The position numbers were made by a program, and so were the translations under genes. This document shows positions 54,091 through 61,779 of a stretch of 64,000 nt of DNA, in pieces. Under the pieces are notes generated by a model. That model ran no database searches. It was not told where the DNA came from and was given only the letters and a program-made list of their open reading frames with translations. The DNA is taken from the NCBI GenBank assembly GCA_900544445.1, contig UQVK01000006.1:1-64000 (forward strand), in the 5' to 3' direction. The stretch comes from an uncultured Lachnospiraceae bacterium. GTDB lineage: Bacteria > Bacillota > Clostridia > Lachnospirales > Lachnospiraceae. Numbering within the stretch: the stretch's first letter is position 1; each line of letters opens with the position of its first letter.

Positions 54091-55548
54091 TCACATCCCG
54101 GCAAAGGAAAAACAGGCAGGTACCAGGATCAGCACCATCACCACCGCAAGCATCATCATCATGGGGAGCAGAAGCCGGGTACCCGCCCGCTCCCCTTCCT
54201 CTCTGGCGTTTCTTTTCCGTTCCTCAAAGGAATGCTGTGCTTCCTCCTGCAGCGCCGCCAGCAGCCCTGCGGAACCCTTTTTCAGATTCTGCACCAGAAG
54301 CGTCACGCATTTCCTGTACTGCGGAAGACGGCATCTTTGTCCGAAATGCTCATAAGCCTCGACCTCCGTGATTCCGCTTTCCATCTCCCGGCAGGCGAGC
54401 AGAAGTTCTTCATACACATAATTTCTGCCATCTGATCTTTTCTTCCGGTAATCGGATGCCATCCGCACAAAGGCTGCTCTCACCGGGAGTCCTGCTCCCA
54501 TCAGCAGCGTGAGCTTGCTGATGAATTCCGGATAGGAAAGCAGAAGCTGTCTCTCCCTTTTTTCCAGTTTCTTTCGAAGATCATCATCCATGAACCGGTA
54601 CTGCACGATTCCCAGCCCTATCACCAGAAGGAAGATCGGCAGACTGCTGTCGGAACGTTCCTCTGTCCAGACGACTTCTTCCCCTTCCGCCTGCCGCGGA
54701 AGCCAAAAACCCTCCTCATACGCCGCGGCCTCATCCTCTTTCGCGATTTCCGCAAGCAGCAGTCGTTCCCGCCGCTCCTCTTCCGTCAGAACCGGAGGAC
54801 ACACCCGCACGGAAAAGGTCTCCTCCCAGGTATTTTCATAACAGCTCAGCACTGCCGTCAGTTCCACAATTTCTCCCTTTTCCCCTGTTTCTTCATTGCT
54901 CACAGTCCCATCGGCACGAATCCGCTCATAATTTCCGCTTTTCCATTCGATCTGAAAAGGGTATCCCTCCACCTGAGAAGGGAGGGAAAGGGAAGAACGG
55001 ATTTCATCCAGCGTTTCGTTCTCTCCCCGGATCTCCTGCTCCAGAAATGCGCGTACCTGCTCAACCATTTCCTCCAGCTCCTGCCTTGTATATCTGCGCT
55101 CTGAAACCGTGAGCTCCACCTCCTGCTCCCAGCCTTCCGTTCCGGCTGCCTGCCCTTTCAGCCGGACATCCGCCTCCCCTTCCCCGTAGGAATTTCTTCG
55201 CAGCCAGCCATCCTCCGTAAGCCTCTGCTCCATGCCGCCCGATATGCGGATCAGCCCGCCGAGTACGGCCGCAGCAAAGCAGACCAGAAGCAGCCCGCTC
55301 AGTTTCTCCACCTGATAGCGGCGGAATCTTTCTTCCCCTCCCGCCGGATACAGAAGCCGCAGTTCCTCCCGCAGCTTCCGTCCGGTTTCTTTCTTTTGGC
55401 ACCGCTTATACAGCCACAGCGCAGGCTTCAGAAAGTAACGGCCAAACACCGGCGTATCCGGGTCGGCCCGGATCTCCTCTTTCCGTGAAAGAAAGAGAAG
55501 CACGCCCAGCGCCACAAGAATTCCAGCATAAATCATTCCCATACGCAT
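54091..55548 (-). CDS. TadC-like inner-membrane platform protein with an Ig-like insert
   Basis: 485-aa type II secretion F-domain protein. There are helices at ~5-20 and ~88-105, then an unusual ~200-residue extracytoplasmic insert, a helix at ~305-320, and the T2SSF domain (..LLLSYPEFISKLTLLMGAGLPVRAAF.., ..QRCRLPQYRKCVTLLVQNLKKG..) ending in membrane helix ~465-480. Usual TadC proteins have about 300 residues. The insert contains a segment (~165-250) like an atrophied bacterial Ig fold. The ATG overlaps the tadB stop as TGATG, so the two are translationally coupled. Confidence 0.82.
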   Translation of the reverse strand: MRMGMIYAGILVALGVLLFLSRKEEIRADPDTPVFGRYFLKPALWLYKRCQKKETGRKLREELRLLYPAGGEERFRRYQVEKLSGLLLVCFAAAVLGGLIRISGGMEQRLTEDGWLRRNSYGEGEADVRLKGQAAGTEGWEQEVELTVSERRYTRQELEEMVEQVRAFLEQEIRGENETLDEIRSSLSLPSQVEGYPFQIEWKSGNYERIRADGTVSNEETGEKGEIVELTAVLSCYENTWEETFSVRVCPPVLTEEERRERLLLAEIAKEDEAAAYEEGFWLPRQAEGEEVVWTEERSDSSLPIFLLVIGLGIVQYRFMDDDLRKKLEKRERQLLLSYPEFISKLTLLMGAGLPVRAAFVRMASDYRKKRSDGRNYVYEELLLACREMESGITEVEAYEHFGQRCRLPQYRKCVTLLVQNLKKGSAGLLAALQEEAQHSFEERKRNAREEGERAGTRLLLPMMMMLAVVMVLILVPACFSFAGM

Positions 55549-56360
55549 CAAACCTCAATATCCACAATTTTTCCCGACAACAGAAACGCAGCAAGATAGA
55601 CCGCAAGACAGCACGTCATGATCAGAATCCCTGCAGGATTCCCATACAGCACATCGAAGAAACCGGCCGAAGTGAACTGAAGATAGGCCACAATCAGAAA
55701 TGGAATCAGATTCATGATTTTCTGTTCGTATCTTCTGGAAGCGAGAAGGGTCCGGATCTCCCTGGAAATCTCAATTTTATCTCCGGTAACCGCGGCACTC
55801 CTGCGGATCATGTCGTTCATTGCCCCGCCAGCCCTCCTGGCAATGGCAAATACCTCCGCAAAGTCCTCCATATCCGAAACGCCGCTGCGCCTCCCCAGAC
55901 TTTTCAGCATCTGTTCCAGCGGAATGTTGTTTTCAATCCCTCTCCGCAGGACAGCCACCTCTGCCGCCATGATGCTGTCCCTCCCATACAGTCGTTCCAC
56001 ATCTTCGCCTGCCGTCAGAAAGGCGTTTTCCAGGGAATACCCGGCCTGCAGCCCCGCTGATGCAGACAGAATCAGGTCCCGGAATTGAAGCGCGAGCGTT
56101 TCTCTCCTGCGCTTCGCCAGGCTCTCCTGCATCCCCCGCAGGAAAAGAACCGCCAGGGGCAGGAGCGGAATGACCGCCCAGAGAGACCGGTAGAAAAACC
56201 AGGCAATCAGGACTGTAAGACCCAGTCCCTGCAGGGTATAAAGCGCAAATTCCCTCCCGCCGAACCGATATGTCCGATAGTCCGGCGCATGCTCCTTTTC
56301 CTGCTCCTCTTTTTTTCGGCTACGCGGAAGCAATTCCCGCCATTTTAAGCTTGTCCGCAT
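55548..56360 (-). CDS. TadB-like inner-membrane platform protein
   Basis: 270-aa type II secretion F-domain protein with helices near 50-85 and 220-265 and the cytoplasmic F domain between (LQFRDLILSASAGLQAGYSLENAF, DFAEVFAIARRAGGAMNDMIRR). It forms the assembly platform with TadC. It starts within the end of the ATPase gene (41-base overlap) with GGGGG about nine bases upstream. Confidence 0.9.
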   Translation of the reverse strand: MRTSLKWRELLPRSRKKEEQEKEHAPDYRTYRFGGREFALYTLQGLGLTVLIAWFFYRSLWAVIPLLPLAVLFLRGMQESLAKRRRETLALQFRDLILSASAGLQAGYSLENAFLTAGEDVERLYGRDSIMAAEVAVLRRGIENNIPLEQMLKSLGRRSGVSDMEDFAEVFAIARRAGGAMNDMIRRSAAVTGDKIEISREIRTLLASRRYEQKIMNLIPFLIVAYLQFTSAGFFDVLYGNPAGILIMTCCLAVYLAAFLLSGKIVDIEV

Positions 56361-57561
56361 GGATCAGTTCCCCCTTTCTCACCAGCGTTCCCTGGACGTT
56401 TCCCTCCGCCTTTCCCGTCTCCTCAAAGGAGAACAGGGTGGACAGACGGATTTCCCCCTCTTCGTATCCCACAACCTCCATGATCTGAAGCACTTTCCGG
56501 CTCTTGTCCCGCAGCCTTCCCAGATGAACGATGATATCCACTCCGGAGGCAATCTGTCTGCGTATGGCGGACAAAGGGATTTCCACTCCCATCAGCATCA
56601 TCGTCTCCAGGCGGGTCAGCATGTCCGCCGCGCTGTTGGCATGCCCGGTTGACATGGAACCGTCATGACCGCAGTTTAACGCGCTCCCAACCAGATCTGC
56701 CGCCTCTGCTCCCCGCACCTCTCCGATGATGATCCGGTCCGGCCGCATACGGAGCGCCGTTTTGATCAGATCACGGATGGTAATGGGACGGCACCCGTCG
56801 ATGTTTGCGTTCCTCGTTTCCAGTCTGACCAGATTGGCGATTCCCCGGATCTGCAGCTCCGCGCTGTCCTCGATGGTGATCAGCCGCTCATCCTTTGGAA
56901 TGAACTCCGCAAGCGCGTTCAGAAAGGTGGTTTTCCCGCTTCCCGTCCCGCCGCTGATGAAGATGTTGTATCTCGCCTTCACCAGAGCCTCCAGGAACCG
57001 GCAGGCCTCCTGCGTGATGGAACCCATTTCCACAAGCTGCCGGATGCCGATCGGCTCGTCCGGAAAACGGCGGATCGTCACCACCGGGCCGTTTAAGGCT
57101 ACCGGGTCCAGCACCACGTTCACTCTGGAACCATTTTTCAGCCTGGCATCCACGATGGGCGAGGCTTCGTTCACCGTCCGGTTGCAGCCAGCCACGATCT
57201 GCTGGATCACATCCTGCAGCTTCTCCTTCGTCTCGAAGCCTCCCGGCCAGGAAAACAGCCTGCCGGCCCGCTCCACGAAAATGCCCTCCAGCCCGTTGAT
57301 CATGATCTCCGTCACCTGTTCGTCCTCTATCAGCTCCTGCAGGATATCCAGTCCCCTGAGCGCGAAGAAAAGTTCCTTTCCCAGTTTCGCCCTTTCATAG
57401 ATGTCCAGCTTTCCGGCAAACTGCCTGCTCCGAAGCCGTTCCGCGATCGCCCCCTGCAGCTCATCGTCCGTAATTTCCCTGGTAAAATCCATGCTTCCAA
57501 TCAGCTGTCTGCGGATTTCCTCCTTGATTTTCAGATATTCTTCTTTTCTTTCCTCTGTCAT
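56320..57561 (-). CDS. cpaF: TadA/CpaF-type pilus assembly ATPase
   Basis: 413-aa hexameric secretion ATPase. It has a helical N-domain (~1-75), then GGTGSGKTTFLNALAEF (Walker A), RLITIEDSAELQ (Asp/Glu box), RPDRIIIGEVRGAEAADL (Walker B) and GHDGSMSTGHANSA (His box). It powers pilus extension and perhaps retraction. ATG 57561 overlaps the stop of the upstream gene as AATGA, so it is coupled. Confidence 0.95.
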   Translation of the reverse strand: MTEERKEEYLKIKEEIRRQLIGSMDFTREITDDELQGAIAERLRSRQFAGKLDIYERAKLGKELFFALRGLDILQELIEDEQVTEIMINGLEGIFVERAGRLFSWPGGFETKEKLQDVIQQIVAGCNRTVNEASPIVDARLKNGSRVNVVLDPVALNGPVVTIRRFPDEPIGIRQLVEMGSITQEACRFLEALVKARYNIFISGGTGSGKTTFLNALAEFIPKDERLITIEDSAELQIRGIANLVRLETRNANIDGCRPITIRDLIKTALRMRPDRIIIGEVRGAEAADLVGSALNCGHDGSMSTGHANSAADMLTRLETMMLMGVEIPLSAIRRQIASGVDIIVHLGRLRDKSRKVLQIMEVVGYEEGEIRLSTLFSFEETGKAEGNVQGTLVRKGELIHADKLKMAGIASA

Positions 57562-58592
57562 TCCTTCAGATCCTCCGCAATCAGCTTCTGCACCAGCTCC
57601 GCCAGTTCGCCTCTGGTCAGGTTCTCCAGGTCCTGCGGCAGCTGCCGGAAAAGGGGAAGCCTGCACTTTCGGGTATTCTCCAGAATATCCTCATGATTCA
57701 GGCAGGTGAGCAGTTCCTCATAATGGGCCTGCTTCGCCGCCGCAAAGCCATCCTCCCGGACGATCGTATAGACCCGGAAGCAGCGTTTCAGAATGTCAAA
57801 CAGTCCGTTGACCACCTCCGACAGATCCAGAATGACATAGTCATACAGTCCGCTCTGCCCCAGCTCGTCCAGAAGCGCCATCCATTCCTCCTTTTCCACC
57901 CTCTGCAGATCCAGGCAGGAAAAGGCGGGAGGAATATAATCCAGGCCGTTCACCTTCTGTGTCATTCCTTCCAGCCGATAGGGAAATCTTCCGTCTCCGT
58001 TGTGCAGGAAATAGATCAGATCCGACAGATCCGCCTGAAATTCCTGTCTCAGCATTTTCCCCAGGCCGGAAAAGCATTCAAAATTCAGATAAAGCACCTT
58101 GTTTTTTCGGGCAAGAAGCTGCCCAAGAGTAAAAGAAAATGTGGTTTGCAGACACCGTCCTACCGGTGAATAGATGCCGATCAGCTTCATTCCCTGCCGC
58201 TCCCCCATACGGGCTGCCGGGGGAAGAAGCCCCCGCTCCGCGGAAAGTTCAAGAACCCTTCTGACCACTGCCTCCACGGACTGATACTTTTCGATCCAGA
58301 GCTCTCCCGGCGGCCCTTCTCCGCCCTCTGCCAGAACGATCACCTGCCCGGCCTCCCAGCCCTCCGCATACCGCTCATAAAACGGCTGGGAAACGAGCAG
58401 GACCGATACACTGTTCTGTTTCAAAAAATGTTCCCAGGACTCCCGTTCCGTGAACACCCGCACCTCAAAGGGAAAGTTCTCCCTTCCTCCGTTCCGGCTC
58501 AGGTAATCCAGAAAATGGCTGGCATAATCCTGCTCTTCGTCACATATCGCAAGAATATTTTTTCTCAGAAAAATTCCCCCTTTGGCTGTCAC
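57558..58592 (-). CDS. CpaE-like P-loop-fold protein of the Tad locus
   Basis: 344-aa protein. Residues ~10-120 resemble an atypical receiver domain (ILAICDEEQDYASHFLDYL), then a MinD/ParA-like fold from ~135 (LIGIYSPVGRCLQTTFSFTLGQLLA), where the usual deviant Walker lysine motif is changed to SPVGRCLQTT, and a DYVILDLSE strand. CpaE proteins guide Tad pilus assembly to its site. The start is uncertain: GTG 58592 with AGAGGA, or CTG eight codons later after GGGGG. It is the first gene of the operon. Confidence 0.78.
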   Translation of the reverse strand: MTAKGGIFLRKNILAICDEEQDYASHFLDYLSRNGGRENFPFEVRVFTERESWEHFLKQNSVSVLLVSQPFYERYAEGWEAGQVIVLAEGGEGPPGELWIEKYQSVEAVVRRVLELSAERGLLPPAARMGERQGMKLIGIYSPVGRCLQTTFSFTLGQLLARKNKVLYLNFECFSGLGKMLRQEFQADLSDLIYFLHNGDGRFPYRLEGMTQKVNGLDYIPPAFSCLDLQRVEKEEWMALLDELGQSGLYDYVILDLSEVVNGLFDILKRCFRVYTIVREDGFAAAKQAHYEELLTCLNHEDILENTRKCRLPLFRQLPQDLENLTRGELAELVQKLIAEDLKE

Positions 58593-58745
58593 AAAATCCT
58601 CTGTCTCAATTTCCTTATCTCATCATTCTCAGGAAAAAAGGAATACAAACGAAATACATAAGAAAGTATATCAGAATAAAAGATGACGGATTCCCAGAAC
58701 GGAAAATCCCGATTCAGAAGCAATCGCTTCCGTTTGATGAAATGA

Positions 58746-58774
58746 AGTATATCCCATCTTTTTGAGATTGTCCA
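58746..58774 (-). promoter_or_regulatory. Promoter of the Tad pilus operon
   Basis: Reverse-strand TGGACA (rc of 58769-58774), a 17-base spacer and TATACT (rc of 58746-58751). It gives a ~150-base leader before the CpaE-like gene. The remaining gap between 58593 and 58926 shows no gene I can support. Confidence 0.7.
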
Positions 58775-58926
58775 TAGGCACCGGACAAAAAAATCATTTT
58801 TGTAAATTATCTCCAACAGATTTCGAGATGGTCCCTCAAAAAGTCCGGAGAACGGCTTAAATACGGCATTCCTTCTGTCAAAAACTTTTTTCAGGCCATG
58901 GAATCCGCTCTTCATGCGCCGCTTTT

Positions 58927-59205
58927 TCACCCCAGCAGCCACGCGCATATCCCGATTCCATACAGCAGCAGAACGCCAGGCGCCCCCAGCGCACCGCTGA
59001 CAAACAGGCTCACGGCCCCCAGTCCCACGTGTACCGGAATCCCCCTCCCGTCCAGAAAAGAATTCACAAAATAGATCAGAAGAAGCCCCAGTACCGCCCG
59101 AAGAATAAAATTCAAAAAAATCTGCGTTTTACTGCGCATGGCGGCCACGAGCAGAACCAGCAGACAGGCCGCGCCTATCATCAGTATCCCCATGGTGTGA
59201 TCCAT
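58927..59205 (-). CDS. bofA: BofA-family pro-sigma-K processing inhibitor
   Basis: 92-aa membrane protein with two to three hydrophobic segments and the family motif ..RAVLGLLLIYFVNSFL..GIPVHVGLGAVSLFVSGALGAPGVLLLYG. In Bacillus, BofA holds the SpoIVFB protease inactive until late sporulation. Its presence supports a spore-forming Firmicute. AGAGGA precedes ATG 59205. It stands divergent to yaaL, whereas in Bacillus the two genes are neighbours in one direction. Confidence 0.9.
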   Translation of the reverse strand: MDHTMGILMIGAACLLVLLVAAMRSKTQIFLNFILRAVLGLLLIYFVNSFLDGRGIPVHVGLGAVSLFVSGALGAPGVLLLYGIGICAWLLG

Positions 59206-59367
59206 TCCGTTTTCCTCTTTTCCGGGCCGCTGCACCGCGTACGGCTGTCCCCTCCGCTTCCTTACAGCTTATGTTTTTCACAAACCGATTATGACATGTA
59301 TATTTTCCCATCAGCCGTATATACTTAAATACAAAACCTGCTGGCAAAAACCGGAAAGGAAAAAAAC

Positions 59368-59709
59368 ATGAAATTTCATTTCAGCCGCGGCTTCGTCTCC
59401 AAAACGGACAAGCCTCTCACTTACCAGGAAAGCCTGATGCTGGATCTACAGAAGACGAGATGCGAGCTGGAGGATGCGTATGCCGGCTTTGACTATGTCA
59501 CCGATCCGGATCTGATCGACTGCTACATCTACGAACAGAACGCTGTCATGAAAAGATACCGCTATCTGCTGCAGCAGGCCGCCGGCCTTTCCGCTGTACG
59601 CCTTTCCCCGGAAGAGCTTGCTTCGGAAGATCCTGCTTTGGAAGAGCTTCCCTCCGGAGAATTTTCCTCTGCGAAGCCCGTTTCTGCCAAGCAGACAGCC
59701 GTTGGATAA
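59368..59709 (+). CDS. yaaL: YaaL-like DUF2508 protein
   Basis: 113-aa protein. Residues ~18-75 are the helical DUF2508 domain (LMLDLQKTRCELEDAYAGFDYVTDPDLIDCYIYE), followed by a Ser/Glu/Ala-rich tail of about 35 residues that YaaL homologues usually lack. AAAGGA precedes the ATG. Function unknown; in Firmicutes the gene clusters with recR and bofA. Confidence 0.85.
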   Translation: MKFHFSRGFVSKTDKPLTYQESLMLDLQKTRCELEDAYAGFDYVTDPDLIDCYIYEQNAVMKRYRYLLQQAAGLSAVRLSPEELASEDPALEELPSGEFSSAKPVSAKQTAVG

Positions 59710-59750
59710 CGTCCGGTCATCAAAAAACGTCCGTTCAAAATACCACAGAT

Positions 59751-59804
59751 AAAAAGCCCCTGCGGGCAGACTCTTTATCAGGTCCTGTCCGCAGGGGACT
59801 TTTT
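59751..59804. terminator. Bidirectional terminator between yaaL and glgB
   Basis: CCCCTGCGG (59757-59765) pairs with CCGCAGGGG (59789-59797); A and T tracts flank the stem on both sides, serving the two convergent genes. Confidence 0.85.
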
Positions 59805-59805
59805 C

Positions 59806-61728
59806 TCAGAAAACAAAAATCACAGCACTCGATGCCGGAAGATCAAAGGTAATCCGGTACGGGCGGTAGTCGCTGGGTTTGGACACCGCACGGATGGAAG
59901 CGGGAATTTCTGACCCGTTTCCTCCAAACCGCTTATCATCACTGTTCAGAAGCAGTTTATACGTTTTGCGTCTCGGTACGCCCACGCAGTAATCCGGCCT
60001 CGCCACGGGCGTCATGTTCAGAACGAACAGCAGACTGTTCTTTCCATCGGAGGATTTTCGGATGAAGCTGTAGGTGCTTCGCTCCGCATCGTCCGCATTA
60101 ATCCATTCGAATCCGCCCCAGTCATTGTCAATCTCATGCATGCAGGGATATTTGCGGTAAATGCGAAGAAGTTCCTTCACATATTCCAGCATTCCCGCAT
60201 TCAGCTCATCCTGAAGCATATACCAGTCAAGCTCTCTGGCTTCACTCCACTCCCGTTCCTGAGCGAATTCCTGCCCCATGAACAGCAGCTTCTTTCCTTC
60301 ATGACCGAACATATAGGCATAGCCTGCACGCAGATTTGCATATTTATCAAAACGATATCCCGGCATCTTATTGACCATGGAGCATTTCAGATGAACTACC
60401 TCATCATGGGACAGCGGAAGGATATAATTCTCTGCATTGTTATAGCTCATGGCAAAGGTCATCGCATAGTGGTCATTTTTGCGGAAATAAGGATCCAGCT
60501 TCATGTATTCGCAGAAATCATGCATCCAGCCCATATTCCATTTATAGCTGAAGTAGAGTCCACCCTTTTCAATCTCGCCGGTCACCAGCGGCCATGCGGT
60601 GGATTCTTCCGCGATGGTCATCACGCCGGGAAATGCCCCGCGAATCACAGAATTGAGGTGTTTGAAAAATTCAATGGCCTCCAGATTTTTATTTCCGCCG
60701 TATTTGTTCGGCAGCCACTCACCGTCTTTTTTCCCATAATCCAGATAGAGCATGGAGGCCACTGCATCCACCCGCAGGCCGTCCACGTGAAACTCTTTAA
60801 TCCAGTAAAGAGCGTTGGCGATCAGGAAGTTTTTCACCTCGTTCATGCCGTAATTGAAAATCTTTGTTCCCCAGTCCGGATGCTCTCCACGCCTCGGATC
60901 CGGATGCTCATACAGCGCCTGTCCGTCAAAATCAGCCAGCCCATGCGCATCTCTCGGAAAATGCGCCGGCACCCAGTCCAGAATGACACCGATCTTATTT
61001 CTGTGCAGGGTGTTGACCAGCCAGGCAAAATCCTCCGGCGTCCCATAGCGGGATGTGGGAGCATAATACCCTGTCACCTGATAGCCCCAGGAACCGTCAA
61101 AAGGATGCTCCGCGATTCCCATCAGCTCCACATGAGTAAACTTTACTTCCTTCAGGTAAGCCACCAGGCGCTCCGCGAATTCCCTGTAATTATAGAAACC
61201 ATCTTCCGTACCGTCCGGATGCTTCATCCAGGAACCAATATGGCATTCATAAATAGCCATCGGCTCCTTATTCATATCCTTTTTCGCCCGTTCCTCCATC
61301 CACACGCTGTCGCTCCAGCGAATACGTGACAAATCAGTCGTAATGGATGCCGTTCCGGGACGCATCTCCGCATAGTTTGCAAACGGATCCGCCTTATACA
61401 GCTTCCTGCCATCCTGTGTGGTAATCAGGAATTTATACATTTCCCCGCATCCCACACCAGGAATGAAAAGCTCATAGATTCCACCCGGCCCCTTTTTCTT
61501 CATCTCATCCTTCGTCTCATCCCAGCCATTAAAACTTCCGGTCACATGAACCTGTGCTGCATGAGGCGCCCAGACCGCAAAATAAGTCCCTTTCTTTCCT
61601 CTCTCCACCGAAGGGTGTGCGCCAAGCTTTTTGTAAATGTCATAGTGCGTTCCCTGCGCGAACAGATACTCGTCCGCCTCAGAGATGAATACCTTTTCCC
61701 CTTTTTTTGTTTTTGCTGCGCCTGCCAT
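59806..61728 (-). CDS. glgB: 1,4-alpha-glucan branching enzyme
   Basis: 640-aa GH13_9 enzyme introducing alpha-1,6 branches into glycogen. It has a CBM48-like N-domain (FAVWAPHAAQVHVTGSFNGW), a catalytic barrel with LDWVPAHFPRDAHGL, GLRVDAVASMLYLDYG (nucleophile Asp), TIAEESTAWP (acid/base Glu) and LSHDEVVH, and a C-terminal sandwich. GGGAGG lies five bases before ATG 61728. Other glycogen genes are not adjacent. Confidence 0.95.
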   Translation of the reverse strand: MAGAAKTKKGEKVFISEADEYLFAQGTHYDIYKKLGAHPSVERGKKGTYFAVWAPHAAQVHVTGSFNGWDETKDEMKKKGPGGIYELFIPGVGCGEMYKFLITTQDGRKLYKADPFANYAEMRPGTASITTDLSRIRWSDSVWMEERAKKDMNKEPMAIYECHIGSWMKHPDGTEDGFYNYREFAERLVAYLKEVKFTHVELMGIAEHPFDGSWGYQVTGYYAPTSRYGTPEDFAWLVNTLHRNKIGVILDWVPAHFPRDAHGLADFDGQALYEHPDPRRGEHPDWGTKIFNYGMNEVKNFLIANALYWIKEFHVDGLRVDAVASMLYLDYGKKDGEWLPNKYGGNKNLEAIEFFKHLNSVIRGAFPGVMTIAEESTAWPLVTGEIEKGGLYFSYKWNMGWMHDFCEYMKLDPYFRKNDHYAMTFAMSYNNAENYILPLSHDEVVHLKCSMVNKMPGYRFDKYANLRAGYAYMFGHEGKKLLFMGQEFAQEREWSEARELDWYMLQDELNAGMLEYVKELLRIYRKYPCMHEIDNDWGGFEWINADDAERSTYSFIRKSSDGKNSLLFVLNMTPVARPDYCVGVPRRKTYKLLLNSDDKRFGGNGSEIPASIRAVSKPSDYRPYRITFDLPASSAVIFVF

Positions 61729-61779
61729 CTCTGCCTCCCTTCCCACCGCCTCAGGCTATGCCCTGAGCGGCATGCCTCA

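Noticed and set aside
58589..58948. 119-aa reverse ORF between the Tad operon and bofA
   Set aside because: It overlaps both the Tad promoter and the end of bofA, has no ribosome-binding site and an irregular composition.
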